Source: Gordonia asplenii
GTDB taxonomy: Bacteria > Actinomycetota > Actinomycetes > Mycobacteriales > Mycobacteriaceae
Reading direction: 5' to 3'
Assembly (NCBI RefSeq): GCF_012933505.1
Contig: NZ_JABBNB010000009.1
Coordinates: 1-64,000, forward strand
DNA: 64,000 nt
This document shows positions 51,066 through 59,196 of this stretch, in pieces (the first letter of the stretch is position 1; every line of letters starts with the position of its first letter). The position numbers and the translations under genes are program-made. The notes under the pieces were generated by a model, which saw only the letters and a list, made by a program, of their open reading frames with translations, did not search any database and was not told where the DNA came from.

Positions 51066-51428
51066 ATGAGCGCAACGACCGTCACCAATTACCTCGCCAC
51101 CTGGAACGCCGTCGACGCCGCGGTCCGCGACGACCTGCTGGCGCAACACTGGACCGCCTCGGCCGGCTATACCGACCCGCTCTGCACGGCGTCGGGGCGC
51201 GAAGCGATCTCGACGACGATTGCCGGAGTCCACGGACAGTTTCCCGGATTCGTATTCACGCTCGTCGGCGAGCCCGACGCGCACCACAGCCAGACCCGGT
51301 TTCAGTGGGGCCTTGGACCCGAAGGGGCCGAACCGCTGGTGGTCGGCTTCGACGTGGTCGTCGAAGATGCCGACGGGCGGATTGCGACGGTACTCGGCTT
51401 CCTGGACAAGGTTCCGGCCGCTGCGTGA
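51066..51428 (+). CDS. SnoaL/NTF2-like protein
   Basis: A 120-residue single-domain NTF2-like protein with YLATWNAVDAAVRDDLLAQHWTASAGYTDPLCTASGREAIS at the N-terminus and a final strand FDVVVEDADGRIATVLGFLDKVP. The pattern (Asp in YTDPL, then a His/Gln-lined pocket) is of SnoaL-like enzymes. Small members are often stress-associated or polyketide-cyclase-like; no substrate can be proposed. ATG 51066 has a modest GAAGGGA upstream. A palindrome at 50966-50984 suggests repression by a TetR/MarR-type regulator. Confidence 0.82.
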   Translation: MSATTVTNYLATWNAVDAAVRDDLLAQHWTASAGYTDPLCTASGREAISTTIAGVHGQFPGFVFTLVGEPDAHHSQTRFQWGLGPEGAEPLVVGFDVVVEDADGRIATVLGFLDKVPAAA

Positions 51429-51449
51429 TCGGCCCATGTAAAGAAGATC

Positions 51450-51479
51450 TTGACAGCGGTCGGGGTGTAAACCTAGCCT
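51450..51479 (+). promoter_or_regulatory. Consensus-like promoter of the DUF3887 gene, leaderless
   Basis: ttgaca at 51450-51455 and tagcct at 51474-51479 with an 18-base spacer. The next start codon, ATG 51487, is seven bases after the -10 element, where transcription would begin, so the mRNA would have no leader. Confidence 0.65.
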
Positions 51480-51486
51480 TTACGGC

Positions 51487-52092
51487 ATGAATGAGATGCA
51501 CTCCTTGGCACGTGAAGTATCGCGGTACGCGGATGGAATCGGATCAGGCGACGGTCACGACACACAGGACGCGGCACTGGCGCGGGTCCACGATGCATTG
51601 CAGTTGACTCGCGCCGCCGGTGACCTGCTCGGCGCTGTGGCGCGTAGCGCCCGAGGCGCGGGATGCACCTGGCAGGAGATCGGCGATGCCGCGGGCGTCA
51701 CACGTCAGGCGGCGTTTCAACGGTTCGGCAAACCAGCCGATCCACGCACTGGCGAGCCGATGGTGCGCAGCGAGATACCGCACGCCGACGTGATCGCCGT
51801 CGACATTCTGGACAAGATCCGCGCGGGTCAGTGGGATGCGGTCGCCGGTCGTTTCACCGAGACCATGGCAGCCGCGTTCGACGCCACCGCGCTCGCGGAC
51901 GGTTGGGCACACATCGTTGCGAGCGCGGGCGAGGTGGAGACGGTCGGCTCCGCGTTCAGCCGCATGCACGGGCTGTACACGGTCGTCGACCTTCCGATCC
52001 AGCAGGAGGCCGGAAGCCACGTCATGCGGGTGAGCCTCGACGAGACCGGGCGTATCGCGGGATTGCGATTCATGGGTCCGGCACGACTGTAG
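51487..52092 (+). CDS. HTH domain protein with DUF3887 C-terminal domain
   Basis: A 201-residue protein. The N-terminal part has a helix-turn-helix-like segment (SARGAGCTWQEIGDAAGVTRQAAFQRFGKP) often seen in small actinobacterial proteins that bind DNA. The C-terminal domain resembles DUF3887 (DAVAGRFTETMAAAFDATALADGW...VASAGEVETVGSAF), an NTF2-like fold of unknown function. A regulatory protein sensing a small ligand is plausible but unproven. The upstream promoter predicts a leaderless transcript, which supports the ATG at 51487. Confidence 0.7.
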   Translation: MNEMHSLAREVSRYADGIGSGDGHDTQDAALARVHDALQLTRAAGDLLGAVARSARGAGCTWQEIGDAAGVTRQAAFQRFGKPADPRTGEPMVRSEIPHADVIAVDILDKIRAGQWDAVAGRFTETMAAAFDATALADGWAHIVASAGEVETVGSAFSRMHGLYTVVDLPIQQEAGSHVMRVSLDETGRIAGLRFMGPARL

Positions 52093-52096
52093 ATCG

Positions 52097-52663
52097 TCAG
52101 CTCGGCCGGATGTTCGCAGCCGCCTGCTCGACGATCTTCGCGATGCGGCGTGTCTTGGTCTCCGGCCGCTTCGCGAACGCGATCTGGGTCAGCCCGAACT
52201 TCCGCGCCGACGGCGGGAACGTATCCCAATGACGTCGGGCATCGGGGACGGCGTCGAGGGCAGCTCGCAATTCGTCGGATTCGACGAGGGCTTCGGCGTC
52301 GTCGAGCAGGGTCCAGGCACCCGATGCCTTGGCGTCGTCGATGAGTTTCTGCCCCGCGGACCGCATCCGTCCAGCGGCGACGAGGTCGTCGACGCGGCGC
52401 TTGTTGGTTGCGGCCCAGGCGCTGTCGGGACGTCGCGGCGTGAAGCGCAGCATGGTCAGTTGATCGTCGAGCGGGTTCGCGAGTCCGTCGATCCATCCCC
52501 AACACAGCGCCTCGCAGACGAGGTCCTCATAGGACACCGGTTCAGTTCGATTGCGAGCCAACACAACCCACGCTCCGGTGGACGTGCTGTGGTGGGCTTC
52601 GAGCCAACCGTGCCACTCGTCGAGACTCTGCGGGGCGATTCGAGGCAATTCGGTCGAGGCCAT
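52097..52663 (-). CDS. YdeI/OmdA family protein
   Basis: A 188-residue protein with the YdeI-like pattern SLDEWHGWLEAHHSTSTGAWVVLAR near the N-terminus, YEDLVCEALCWGWIDGLANPLD, the RFTPRRPDSAWAATNKRRVDDL motif and AALDAVPDARRHWDTFPPSARKFGLTQIAFAKRPETKTRRI, the bacteriocin-protection-type C-terminal helix. The function of the family is unsettled. ATG 52663 is chosen because MASTELPRIAP is the conserved N-terminus. It converges on the DUF3887 gene with four bases between stops. Confidence 0.85.
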   Translation of the reverse strand: MASTELPRIAPQSLDEWHGWLEAHHSTSTGAWVVLARNRTEPVSYEDLVCEALCWGWIDGLANPLDDQLTMLRFTPRRPDSAWAATNKRRVDDLVAAGRMRSAGQKLIDDAKASGAWTLLDDAEALVESDELRAALDAVPDARRHWDTFPPSARKFGLTQIAFAKRPETKTRRIAKIVEQAAANIRPS

Positions 52664-52700
52664 CAAGTGATCATAAGTCGACGGTGCAGCGGTCGTTACG

Positions 52701-53378
52701 ATGATTGATGTGGGTCCCGTATTGGAAGTCCTAGGCAACTACTGGTGGGTGATCTTTCCCGTCAGCGGCGTCCTCGGGGGCGGCCTCAAGAAAGTTGCCA
52801 CGTACAACGAGCAGCGGCGGCGCGACAAGATCGAACTGGCGCGCATCAAGGCGACGGCCAAGACCGAGCAACTGCGCATCACCCATGCGACGCAGGGGCA
52901 GGTCGCGAAAGTGCTTGCGACACATGACGAATTGAACCGGCGCTGGTTCGACTACGAGATCGATCTGGCCACCATCATCAACTACCCGATGATGGTCGAC
53001 ATGCGCGAACCGCTGACCCTGGCCTTTCACCGAGCGAAGATACATGCCGATTCGTTGCGCCCCGACGACCCGATGGAACTGCGCGACTCGATGTGGTTCG
53101 CCGAGTACCGCGAGTCGGTCTCGGAGTACTCGGTGGCGTTCGACGCGGCCGAGCGAGAAGCGCGCCGCCGCAAGCAATCCGGCTTCTCGCCGATCGAGCG
53201 CGACGCCCTCGATCGCGCCCGCAAGCTGGTCATGGTCGCCGTCGACGAGGCCGCGACGCACGCCGAACGCCAGGCGGCCTACCGCAAGGCGCGCGCCGAG
53301 CTAGACGGGCTGATCGACGTGCCGCAGCCGGCGATGGAACGGATCGAGCGGGCGATCGCCGGAGAGCTCGAACGGTAG
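52701..53378 (+). CDS. Membrane-anchored helical protein of unknown function
   Basis: A 225-residue protein with one N-terminal hydrophobic segment (YWWVIFPVSGVLGGGL) and a long Arg/Lys/Glu-rich helical body that is predicted coiled coil (NEQRRRDKIELARIKATAKTEQLRI; EREARRRKQSG). Not recognised as a family. TACGAT at 52697-52702 overlaps the ATG; a -10 element there would favour initiation at GTG 52710, which shortens the protein by three residues. It converges on the ABC transporter operon with 23 bases between stops. Confidence 0.7.
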   Translation: MIDVGPVLEVLGNYWWVIFPVSGVLGGGLKKVATYNEQRRRDKIELARIKATAKTEQLRITHATQGQVAKVLATHDELNRRWFDYEIDLATIINYPMMVDMREPLTLAFHRAKIHADSLRPDDPMELRDSMWFAEYRESVSEYSVAFDAAEREARRRKQSGFSPIERDALDRARKLVMVAVDEAATHAERQAAYRKARAELDGLIDVPQPAMERIERAIAGELER

Positions 53379-53401
53379 GAGAAACTTCCCACTGCAAGCT
53401 G

Positions 53402-55336
53402 TCAGTCGGTGGCCGCCGCGGCGAACTGGCTGTTGTACAGGCGGTAGTAGGCGCCGCGCTGTGCGAGCAGCTGTTCGTGATCACCCTGTTCGACGATGCG
53501 CCCGTCCTCCATCACCAGGATCGTGTCGGCATCGCGGATCGTCGACAGCCGGTGCGCGATGACGAAACTCGTCCGATTGAATTCCCCGTCGCTTCGCTCG
53601 CCCCGACGCAGGCTCGCCATCGCCTTCTGGATCAGGAGCTCGGTGCGGGTGTCGACCGAACTGGTGGCCTCATCGAGGATGAGGATCGTCGGCTTGGCCA
53701 GGAAGGCGCGGGCGATGGTGATGAGCTGCTTTTCGCCCGCGCTCACACCGCCACCCTCCTCGTCGATGATGGTGTCGTAACCGTCGGGCAGGATCCGTAC
53801 GAAGTGGTCGACGTGACTGACCTTGGCTGCCTCGATGACTTCCTCATACGACGCCGATGGGTCGCCGTAGGCGATGTTGTCGAAGATGCTGCCGCCGAAC
53901 AGCCAGGAGTCCTGTAACACCATGCCGGTGCGTTCGCGCAGGTCGTCGCGCGTCATCAGTCGCGACTCGGTGCCGTCGACGGTGATGGTGCCCGAGTCGA
54001 CGTCATAGAACCGCATGATGAGGTTGACCAGCGTCGTCTTTCCGGCGCCGGTCGGGCCGACGATGGCGACCATGTGCCCTGGCTCTGCCACCAGGGACAA
54101 CTCCTCGATCAGCGGTTTGTCGGGGATGTAGCGGAACGACACGTCGTCGAAGGCGATCAGTCCACGGTCGTGTTCGGGCGTCGACGGATGTGCGGGATCG
54201 GGGCTTTCCTCATCGGCGTCGAGAATGTCGAAGATCCGCTCGGCCGATGCGACGCCGCTCTGCATCAGGTTGAACATCGACCCGATCTGCGTGAGGGGCT
54301 GGGTGAATGAGCGTGAGTACTGGATGAACGCCTGCACGTCGCCCAGACTCAACGATCCCGATGCCACTCGCAGACCGCCCACGACCGCGACGACCACATA
54401 GTTGACGTTGCCGAGGAACATGATCGTCGGCATGATGATTCCGGAGATGAACTGCGCGCGCCAGCTGGACTGGTACAGCTTCTCATTGCGCTCGTCGAAG
54501 GTCGACTCCACTTCTGCCTGGCGCCCAAAGGCTTTCACCAACTCATGACCGCTGAACGCCTCTTCGACCTGCGCGTTGAGCTTGCCGGTCGACGCCCACT
54601 GCGCCATGAAATGCGGCTTGGAGCGCTTTGCGATCTGCGTGGTAGCGACGAAAGCCAACGGCACCGTCAGCACCGCGATCACCGACAGCAACGGTGAGAT
54701 CCACAGCATCATCACCAGGATCGCGATCACGGTGAGTACCGAGTTGAGGAATTGGCTGATCGTCTGTTGCAGGGTCTGCGACAGGTTGTCGAGGTCGTTG
54801 GTGACCCGGGAGAGGAGGTCGCCGCGGGCCGAGGCGTCGTAGTAGCTCAGCGGAAGCCGGTGCACCTTGGTCTCGACGGCGGCGCGCAGCTCCTTGATCG
54901 AGTGTGCGACAACAATATTCAACAGATACGAGGCCAGCCACGACAGCAGCGCCGACGCCACGTAGAGCGCCAGCACCCAGGTGAGCACCCGGCCGACCGC
55001 GGCGAAGTCGACGCCGACGCCGGGGGTCAGGTTCATCGCCGAGATCATGTCGGCGAAGGTGCCCTGCCCACGCGCGCGGAGCCCTTCCACCGCTTGCTCT
55101 TTGGTGATTCCCGCGGGCAGTTGCTTGCCGATGACCCCGTTGAAGATCAGGTCGGTCGCGTGGCCGAGGACCTTGGGTGCGTACGACGCGAGGATCACCG
55201 AGGCGATGATCGCCGCCACCACCGTGCCGACGGCCGCGCGGCGTTTGCCGAGTAGCTTGAGGAGTCGTCGAATCGACGGCCCGAAGGAACGTGCCTTCTC
55301 GGTCGGCGGACCCATCATCGCGCCGGCCCGGGTCAT
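53402..55336 (-). CDS. ABC exporter half-transporter B (ATP-competent site, degenerate signature)
   Basis: A 644-residue membrane-spanning ATPase. About six N-terminal membrane helices are followed by the nucleotide-binding domain with Walker A GPTGAGKTT, signature VSAGEKQL (degenerate from LSGGQ), Walker B ILILDEATSSVD with catalytic Glu, and H-loop IAHRLST. It complements the other half-transporter (55333-57060), as in asymmetric heterodimers such as TM287/288. A short insertion SLRRGERSDGEFNRTSF between the Walker B helix and the H-loop strand contains the same DNA repeat found in copA (53584-53603), in another frame. ATG 55336 overlaps the stop of the partner by four bases. Substrate unknown; related to mycobacterial Rv1272c/Rv1273c-type exporters. 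Confidence 0.9.
   Translation of the reverse strand: MTRAGAMMGPPTEKARSFGPSIRRLLKLLGKRRAAVGTVVAAIIASVILASYAPKVLGHATDLIFNGVIGKQLPAGITKEQAVEGLRARGQGTFADMISAMNLTPGVGVDFAAVGRVLTWVLALYVASALLSWLASYLLNIVVAHSIKELRAAVETKVHRLPLSYYDASARGDLLSRVTNDLDNLSQTLQQTISQFLNSVLTVIAILVMMLWISPLLSVIAVLTVPLAFVATTQIAKRSKPHFMAQWASTGKLNAQVEEAFSGHELVKAFGRQAEVESTFDERNEKLYQSSWRAQFISGIIMPTIMFLGNVNYVVVAVVGGLRVASGSLSLGDVQAFIQYSRSFTQPLTQIGSMFNLMQSGVASAERIFDILDADEESPDPAHPSTPEHDRGLIAFDDVSFRYIPDKPLIEELSLVAEPGHMVAIVGPTGAGKTTLVNLIMRFYDVDSGTITVDGTESRLMTRDDLRERTGMVLQDSWLFGGSIFDNIAYGDPSASYEEVIEAAKVSHVDHFVRILPDGYDTIIDEEGGGVSAGEKQLITIARAFLAKPTILILDEATSSVDTRTELLIQKAMASLRRGERSDGEFNRTSFVIAHRLSTIRDADTILVMEDGRIVEQGDHEQLLAQRGAYYRLYNSQFAAAATD
53584..53603. 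repeat. copA-type repeat inside the ABC exporter gene
   Basis: The sequence cccgtcgcttcgctcgcccc, identical to the core of the copA repeats, lies in the coding region. It contributes RGERSDG to the protein, between the Walker B helix and the H-loop, where family members have a shorter connection. Confidence 0.85.
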
Positions 55337-57060
55337 GACGTCACCGCCAGTTGAGACTCGGCGATCTCCGCGTAGGTGGTGCAGCTGCTCAGGAGCTCCT
55401 CATGAGTGCCGATGCCGGTGATCCTGCCCTTGGTGAGGACGACGATCTGATCGGCGTCGACGATGGTGGAGATGCGTTGTGCGACGACGACGACCGCCGC
55501 CTCTCGAGTCACCGGCTTCAGCGCGGCGCGCAGGTTGGCGTCGGTGGTGAGGTCGAGCGCGGAGAACGAGTCGTCGAACAGATAGATCGACGGGTTGCGG
55601 ACCACTGCCCGCGCGATGGCGAGCCGTTGGCGTTGCCCACCCGACACCGTCGTACCGCCCTGTGCCACAGGGGTATTCAGACCGTCGGGCATCGCGGACA
55701 CGAAATCCTCGGCCTGCGCCACCCGCAGTGCCGCCCAGATCTCGTCGTCGGTGGCGTCGGGTTTGCCGTGCCGGATGTTCGAGGCGATGGTGCCGGAGAA
55801 CAGATACGGCTTCTGCGGCACCAGCCCGATGGCCGCGCGCAGCGCAACCGGGTCGAGGAGGGTGACGTCGGTTCCGCCGACGCTGACCGAGCCCGACGTC
55901 GCGTCGATCAGGCGCGGAATCTGATTGAGCAGCGTCGTCTTTCCGGAGCCGGTGGACCCGACGACGGCAGTGGTCGTACCCGGGCGGACGGTGAACGAAA
56001 TACCTTGCAGCACAGGTTCGTCGGCGCCGGGGTAGCGGAACTCGGCGTCGTCGAAGGTGATGGTGGAGGGCGCGGTGGCGAAGCCGACCGGGTTCTGCGG
56101 GGCCGCGACGGAGGTCTCGGTCGCCAAGACGTCGGTGATGCGTTCGGCGCAGACCGCCGCGCGCGGAGCCATCATCGCGAGGAACGATGCCATCATCACC
56201 GACATCATGATCTGCATGACGTAACTCATCATGGCGGTCAGTGCGCCGATCTCGACCGAGCCGTCGGAGACCTGATGGCCACCGATCCAGATGATGCCCA
56301 CGATGGTCACGTTGGTGATCAACATGACCGCGGGGAACATGAGTGCCATCAGCCTGCCGACCCGCAGCGTTGCACTGGTCAACGCATCGTTGGCGACGCC
56401 GAAGCGGGCTTCCTCGTGGCGTTCGCGGACGAATGCGCGGACCACGCGGATGCCGGTGATCTGTTCGCGCAGAACACGATTGATGTTGTCGATGCGCTGT
56501 TGCATGGCGCGGAAGCCAGGAATCATCCGGGCGATGATGAACGCCATCGTCAGCGCGAGAACGGGTACCGCGACCGCCATGACCCAGGCCATTCCCGGGG
56601 CCACGTGAATACCCATGACGATTCCGCCGACGCACATGATGGGTGCCATCACCAGAATGGTCATCGACATGCTCGCCAGCATCTGGACCTGCTGAACGTC
56701 GTTGGTGGTACGGGTGATCAACGACGGTGCGCCGAAGCGACCGACTTCGCGCGCGGAGAAGTCGTTGATGCGGTGCAGGAGGTCGTGGCGGATGTCGCGG
56801 CCGGCGCCGAGGGCGGCGCGCGAGCCGAAGTAGAGCGACGTCACCGAGCAGGTCACCTGCACGAGCGTCACGACGAGCATCAGCGCGCCGGTGCGCAGGA
56901 TGTAGTCGGTGTCGCCGCGGGCGACGCCGTTGTCGATGATGTCGGCGTTGAGGGTGGGTAGGTAGAGCATCGCCGCGGTGGCGACGAGCTGTAGCCCGAC
57001 GACGACGGCGATCTCGCGCCGGTAGTTGTCGAGATAGGAGCGGAGTAGGCGGCTCAGCAT
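55333..57060 (-). CDS. ABC exporter half-transporter A (degenerate ATPase site)
   Basis: A 575-residue half-transporter, six membrane helices then the ATPase domain. Walker A is GSTGSGKTT and the signature is canonical (VSGGQRQR). Walker B is IYLFDDSFSALD, with Asp in place of the catalytic Glu, and the H-loop His is Gln (VVAQRIST). Together with the degenerate signature of the partner this forms one inactive and one active site, the arrangement of TM287/288-type asymmetric exporters. It is the first gene of a two-gene operon (four-base overlap). The promoter faces a KstR box that belongs to the divergent SDR gene. Confidence 0.92.
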   Translation of the reverse strand: MLSRLLRSYLDNYRREIAVVVGLQLVATAAMLYLPTLNADIIDNGVARGDTDYILRTGALMLVVTLVQVTCSVTSLYFGSRAALGAGRDIRHDLLHRINDFSAREVGRFGAPSLITRTTNDVQQVQMLASMSMTILVMAPIMCVGGIVMGIHVAPGMAWVMAVAVPVLALTMAFIIARMIPGFRAMQQRIDNINRVLREQITGIRVVRAFVRERHEEARFGVANDALTSATLRVGRLMALMFPAVMLITNVTIVGIIWIGGHQVSDGSVEIGALTAMMSYVMQIMMSVMMASFLAMMAPRAAVCAERITDVLATETSVAAPQNPVGFATAPSTITFDDAEFRYPGADEPVLQGISFTVRPGTTTAVVGSTGSGKTTLLNQIPRLIDATSGSVSVGGTDVTLLDPVALRAAIGLVPQKPYLFSGTIASNIRHGKPDATDDEIWAALRVAQAEDFVSAMPDGLNTPVAQGGTTVSGGQRQRLAIARAVVRNPSIYLFDDSFSALDLTTDANLRAALKPVTREAAVVVVAQRISTIVDADQIVVLTKGRITGIGTHEELLSSCTTYAEIAESQLAVTS

Positions 57061-57160
57061 GGGGCACTCACTTAATCGACGGTAGCAAGGACCACTGACA
57101 TGTGCCTTCGGAATTTCTCCGGGTCACCGGCGGAGACTGGCTAGTCAGTGGGACAGTGTC

Positions 57161-57174
57161 TAGAACCTGTTCTA
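57161..57174. promoter_or_regulatory. KstR-type operator
   Basis: tagaacctgttcta matches the KstR consensus TnnAACnnGTTnnA at every fixed position. KstR represses cholesterol-catabolic genes in mycobacteria and relatives. It lies 22 bases upstream of the SDR start and about 100 bases upstream of the divergent ABC exporter operon. Confidence 0.85.
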
Positions 57175-57196
57175 TTTTCGTGGCACAGTGATCCTC

Positions 57197-57988
57197 ATGC
57201 TTCTTGATAAGTTCCGCATTGATGACACCGTCGCGATCGTCACCGGCGCTGGTCGCGGCCTGGGCGCCGCGATCGCCGTCGGGTTCGCCGAGGCAGGCGC
57301 CGACGTCGTGATCGCCGCTCGCACGCAGTCCGACCTCGACGCCGTCGCCGCTCAGGTCAGCGCGTTGGGGCGCAAGGCCTACGTCGTCGCAGCAGATCTG
57401 GCTGATCCCGACGCTGTTGCCGCGTTGGCCGATGTCGCCGTCGAACAGTTCGGGCGGCTCGACACGGTGGTGAACAACGTCGGGGGCGCGCTGCCCCGCC
57501 CACTGATGGACACCAAACCCAAGCACTTGACCGATGCGTTCGACTTCAACGTCGCGACGGCGCACGCGCTCGTGCGGGCGGCGGTTCCGAAGATGATCGC
57601 GACTGCCGGGGGTGGGTCGATCATCAACATCACCTCGGCCGTCGGCCGGATGCCCGGTCGTGCCTACGCGGCGTACGGAACTGCGAAGGCTGCGCTCGCG
57701 CACTACACGCGGTTGGCCGCGGTGGATCTGAATCCGAAGGTCCGGGTCAACGCGATCGCGCCGGGCGCCATCCTGACGTCGTCGTTGCAGGTGGTCGCCG
57801 AGAACGACGAGATGCGCGGCGCCATCGAATCGGCGACACCGTTGCGCCGACTCGGCGACCCCGACGACATCGCGGCCGCCGCGCTGTATCTGGCGTCGCC
57901 CGCGGGGTCGTATCTGACCGGCAAGATCCTGGAAGTCGACGGCGGGTTGCTGACCCCGAACCTCGATCTGCCGATTCCCGATCTGTAG
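57197..57988 (+). CDS. Short-chain dehydrogenase/reductase, probably in the KstR regulon
   Basis: A 263-residue SDR with [11 protein letters not shown] at the cofactor site, [19 protein letters not shown], catalytic Ser in [17 protein letters not shown] (Tyr, Lys) and the tail [18 protein letters not shown] 57197 gives the N-terminus [17 protein letters not shown], as in mycobacterial relatives. A perfect KstR box 22 bases upstream indicates control by the cholesterol-catabolism repressor, so it may act on a sterol, a sterol side-chain alcohol or a 3-hydroxyacyl-CoA. The start codon at 57188 (GTG) is an alternative three codons earlier. Confidence 0.9.
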   Translation: MLLDKFRIDDTVAIVTGAGRGLGAAIAVGFAEAGADVVIAARTQSDLDAVAAQVSALGRKAYVVAADLADPDAVAALADVAVEQFGRLDTVVNNVGGALPRPLMDTKPKHLTDAFDFNVATAHALVRAAVPKMIATAGGGSIINITSAVGRMPGRAYAAYGTAKAALAHYTRLAAVDLNPKVRVNAIAPGAILTSSLQVVAENDEMRGAIESATPLRRLGDPDDIAAAALYLASPAGSYLTGKILEVDGGLLTPNLDLPIPDL

Positions 57989-58373
57989 GTGTCTCGAGAC
58001 GTCCGTGGGCCGAAGCCCCTTGAGCGGATGGGTTTCGGCACGGAACGCGAAAACTGATCTACACCAACATTTTTCGGGATGGTTGGGCTCTTCGTCTCAC
58101 CAGACCCCTCTACTTCGATACAACCGCTCGTGCCTCGCGGTCACTCAGCACGGCGGTTACACCGAAGCTCGTTTACTTCGACTCGTTCCTCGCTCAGCAC
58201 GGCGCCTCGCTTCGGCACTCGGGGAGCGGGGTGGCGTCGCGTCTCGGTGCTCGGCCTGGATCCACCGATGGCACCCGCTCCGCTGGTTTCGACACGCTCG
58301 TCGCTAACGCTCCTCACGGCTCAACCAGCGGATAGGGCCTGCCGTCGGTGGATCCGGGCTCGGGGAGCGGGGG
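57989..58373. repeat. Convergent intergenic block with repeats and a nested inverted repeat
   Basis: No gene is supported. 58079-58155 is another copy of the repeat arm seen at 1-82 and 568-650. It runs into an interrupted copy of the hairpin repeat (ccgaagctcg 58160, cactcggggagcgggg 58216-58231). An inverted repeat then follows, nested in itself (58254-58359). The block ends at the encapsulin stop codon. Confidence 0.8.
58254..58359. repeat. Nested inverted repeat between convergent genes
   Basis: The outer arms are gcctggatccaccgatggca-type sequences: the 11-base core ggatccaccga (58258-58268) pairs perfectly with tcggtggatcc (58345-58355), extending to about 20 bases with two mismatches. 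Inside, ccgctggtt (58280-58288) pairs with aaccagcgg (58323-58331). It could form a long stem between the SDR and encapsulin stop codons. Confidence 0.8.
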
Positions 58374-59168
58374 CTACTTCGTCAGCTGGATTGCGGCGTT
58401 TCCGGTGTAGGTCAAGAACGTGAAGGACTCGCGGAAGTAGAGGTTCACCACGTCGCCGTCGTGGGAGTCGTAGCCGATCGAAACGTCTTCGCCGATGGCC
58501 AGCTCGAAGTCGCCGCCGCGCGTACTGATCGCGATCGCACCGGTTAGTGCCGGCGCCCACACCAGGTCACCCTCGATGAGCCGCCGCAGATGCTCGCGGA
58601 TCGGGTACCCGTGGTTCGACGTTTCGCTGACCTGTGAGTAGACGTCGGCCGACAGGGCGAGCGAGTACGGTCCGTCGATGGACGCGAGACGCAGTTGTGC
58701 GAGTGCCCTGCTGAGTGCGTCGGGGTAGTCGAGTACGTTGTCCGGCAAGGGGATCGTTGGGGCGCCTGCGTTGGCGATGCCGGTGATTCCGGCGGCTTCG
58801 TATCCCGCGAAGATCGCGCGATCCTCGGCCAATGCGAGTTCCTGCGCGGCGTCGATGACCGGATCCCAGTTGCTGTCCTGAGCACCGCGGTCGACGTCGT
58901 CGATCGCTTCGCGAGTCACCGTGAAAGGCACCTTGAGCTCGACGAGCTGCTGTACCCCGCGCAGTGTGGCCTCGATGCCGTCGACGGGGGAATCGATCTT
59001 CGTGCGGTGACCGGTGGTGACGGCGGCCTTGTCGTCGCCGAACGGTCCGGTGACGTCGACGAGGCGCCGACCTGCGACGTTTCGTTTGAACGAGCGTGAC
59101 GCCTCGGCTTCGATGCCGGCCCAGGCGGCCGCCGAGATCGGTGCGAGTTCACGATGCAGATTGTTCAT
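58374..59168 (-). CDS. enc: Encapsulin shell protein (family 1, linocin M18-like)
   Basis: A 264-residue shell protein with the HK97-type fold; 60 or more copies assemble a protein nanocompartment. It begins MNNLHRELAPISAAAWAGIEAEA and ends NAAIQLTK; the region GRRLVDVTGPFGDDKAAVTTGH is highly conserved in the family, as is YSLALSADVYSQVSET. The start at ATG 59168 is supported by GGAG at 59177-59180. The DyP peroxidase gene lies 28 bases upstream, the known cargo arrangement (compare M. tuberculosis Rv0798c/Rv0799c). Confidence 0.96.
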   Translation of the reverse strand: MNNLHRELAPISAAAWAGIEAEASRSFKRNVAGRRLVDVTGPFGDDKAAVTTGHRTKIDSPVDGIEATLRGVQQLVELKVPFTVTREAIDDVDRGAQDSNWDPVIDAAQELALAEDRAIFAGYEAAGITGIANAGAPTIPLPDNVLDYPDALSRALAQLRLASIDGPYSLALSADVYSQVSETSNHGYPIREHLRRLIEGDLVWAPALTGAIAISTRGGDFELAIGEDVSIGYDSHDGDVVNLYFRESFTFLTYTGNAAIQLTK

Positions 59169-59196
59169 GTGCTTGTCTCCTCCGGTTGGGTCGTGG

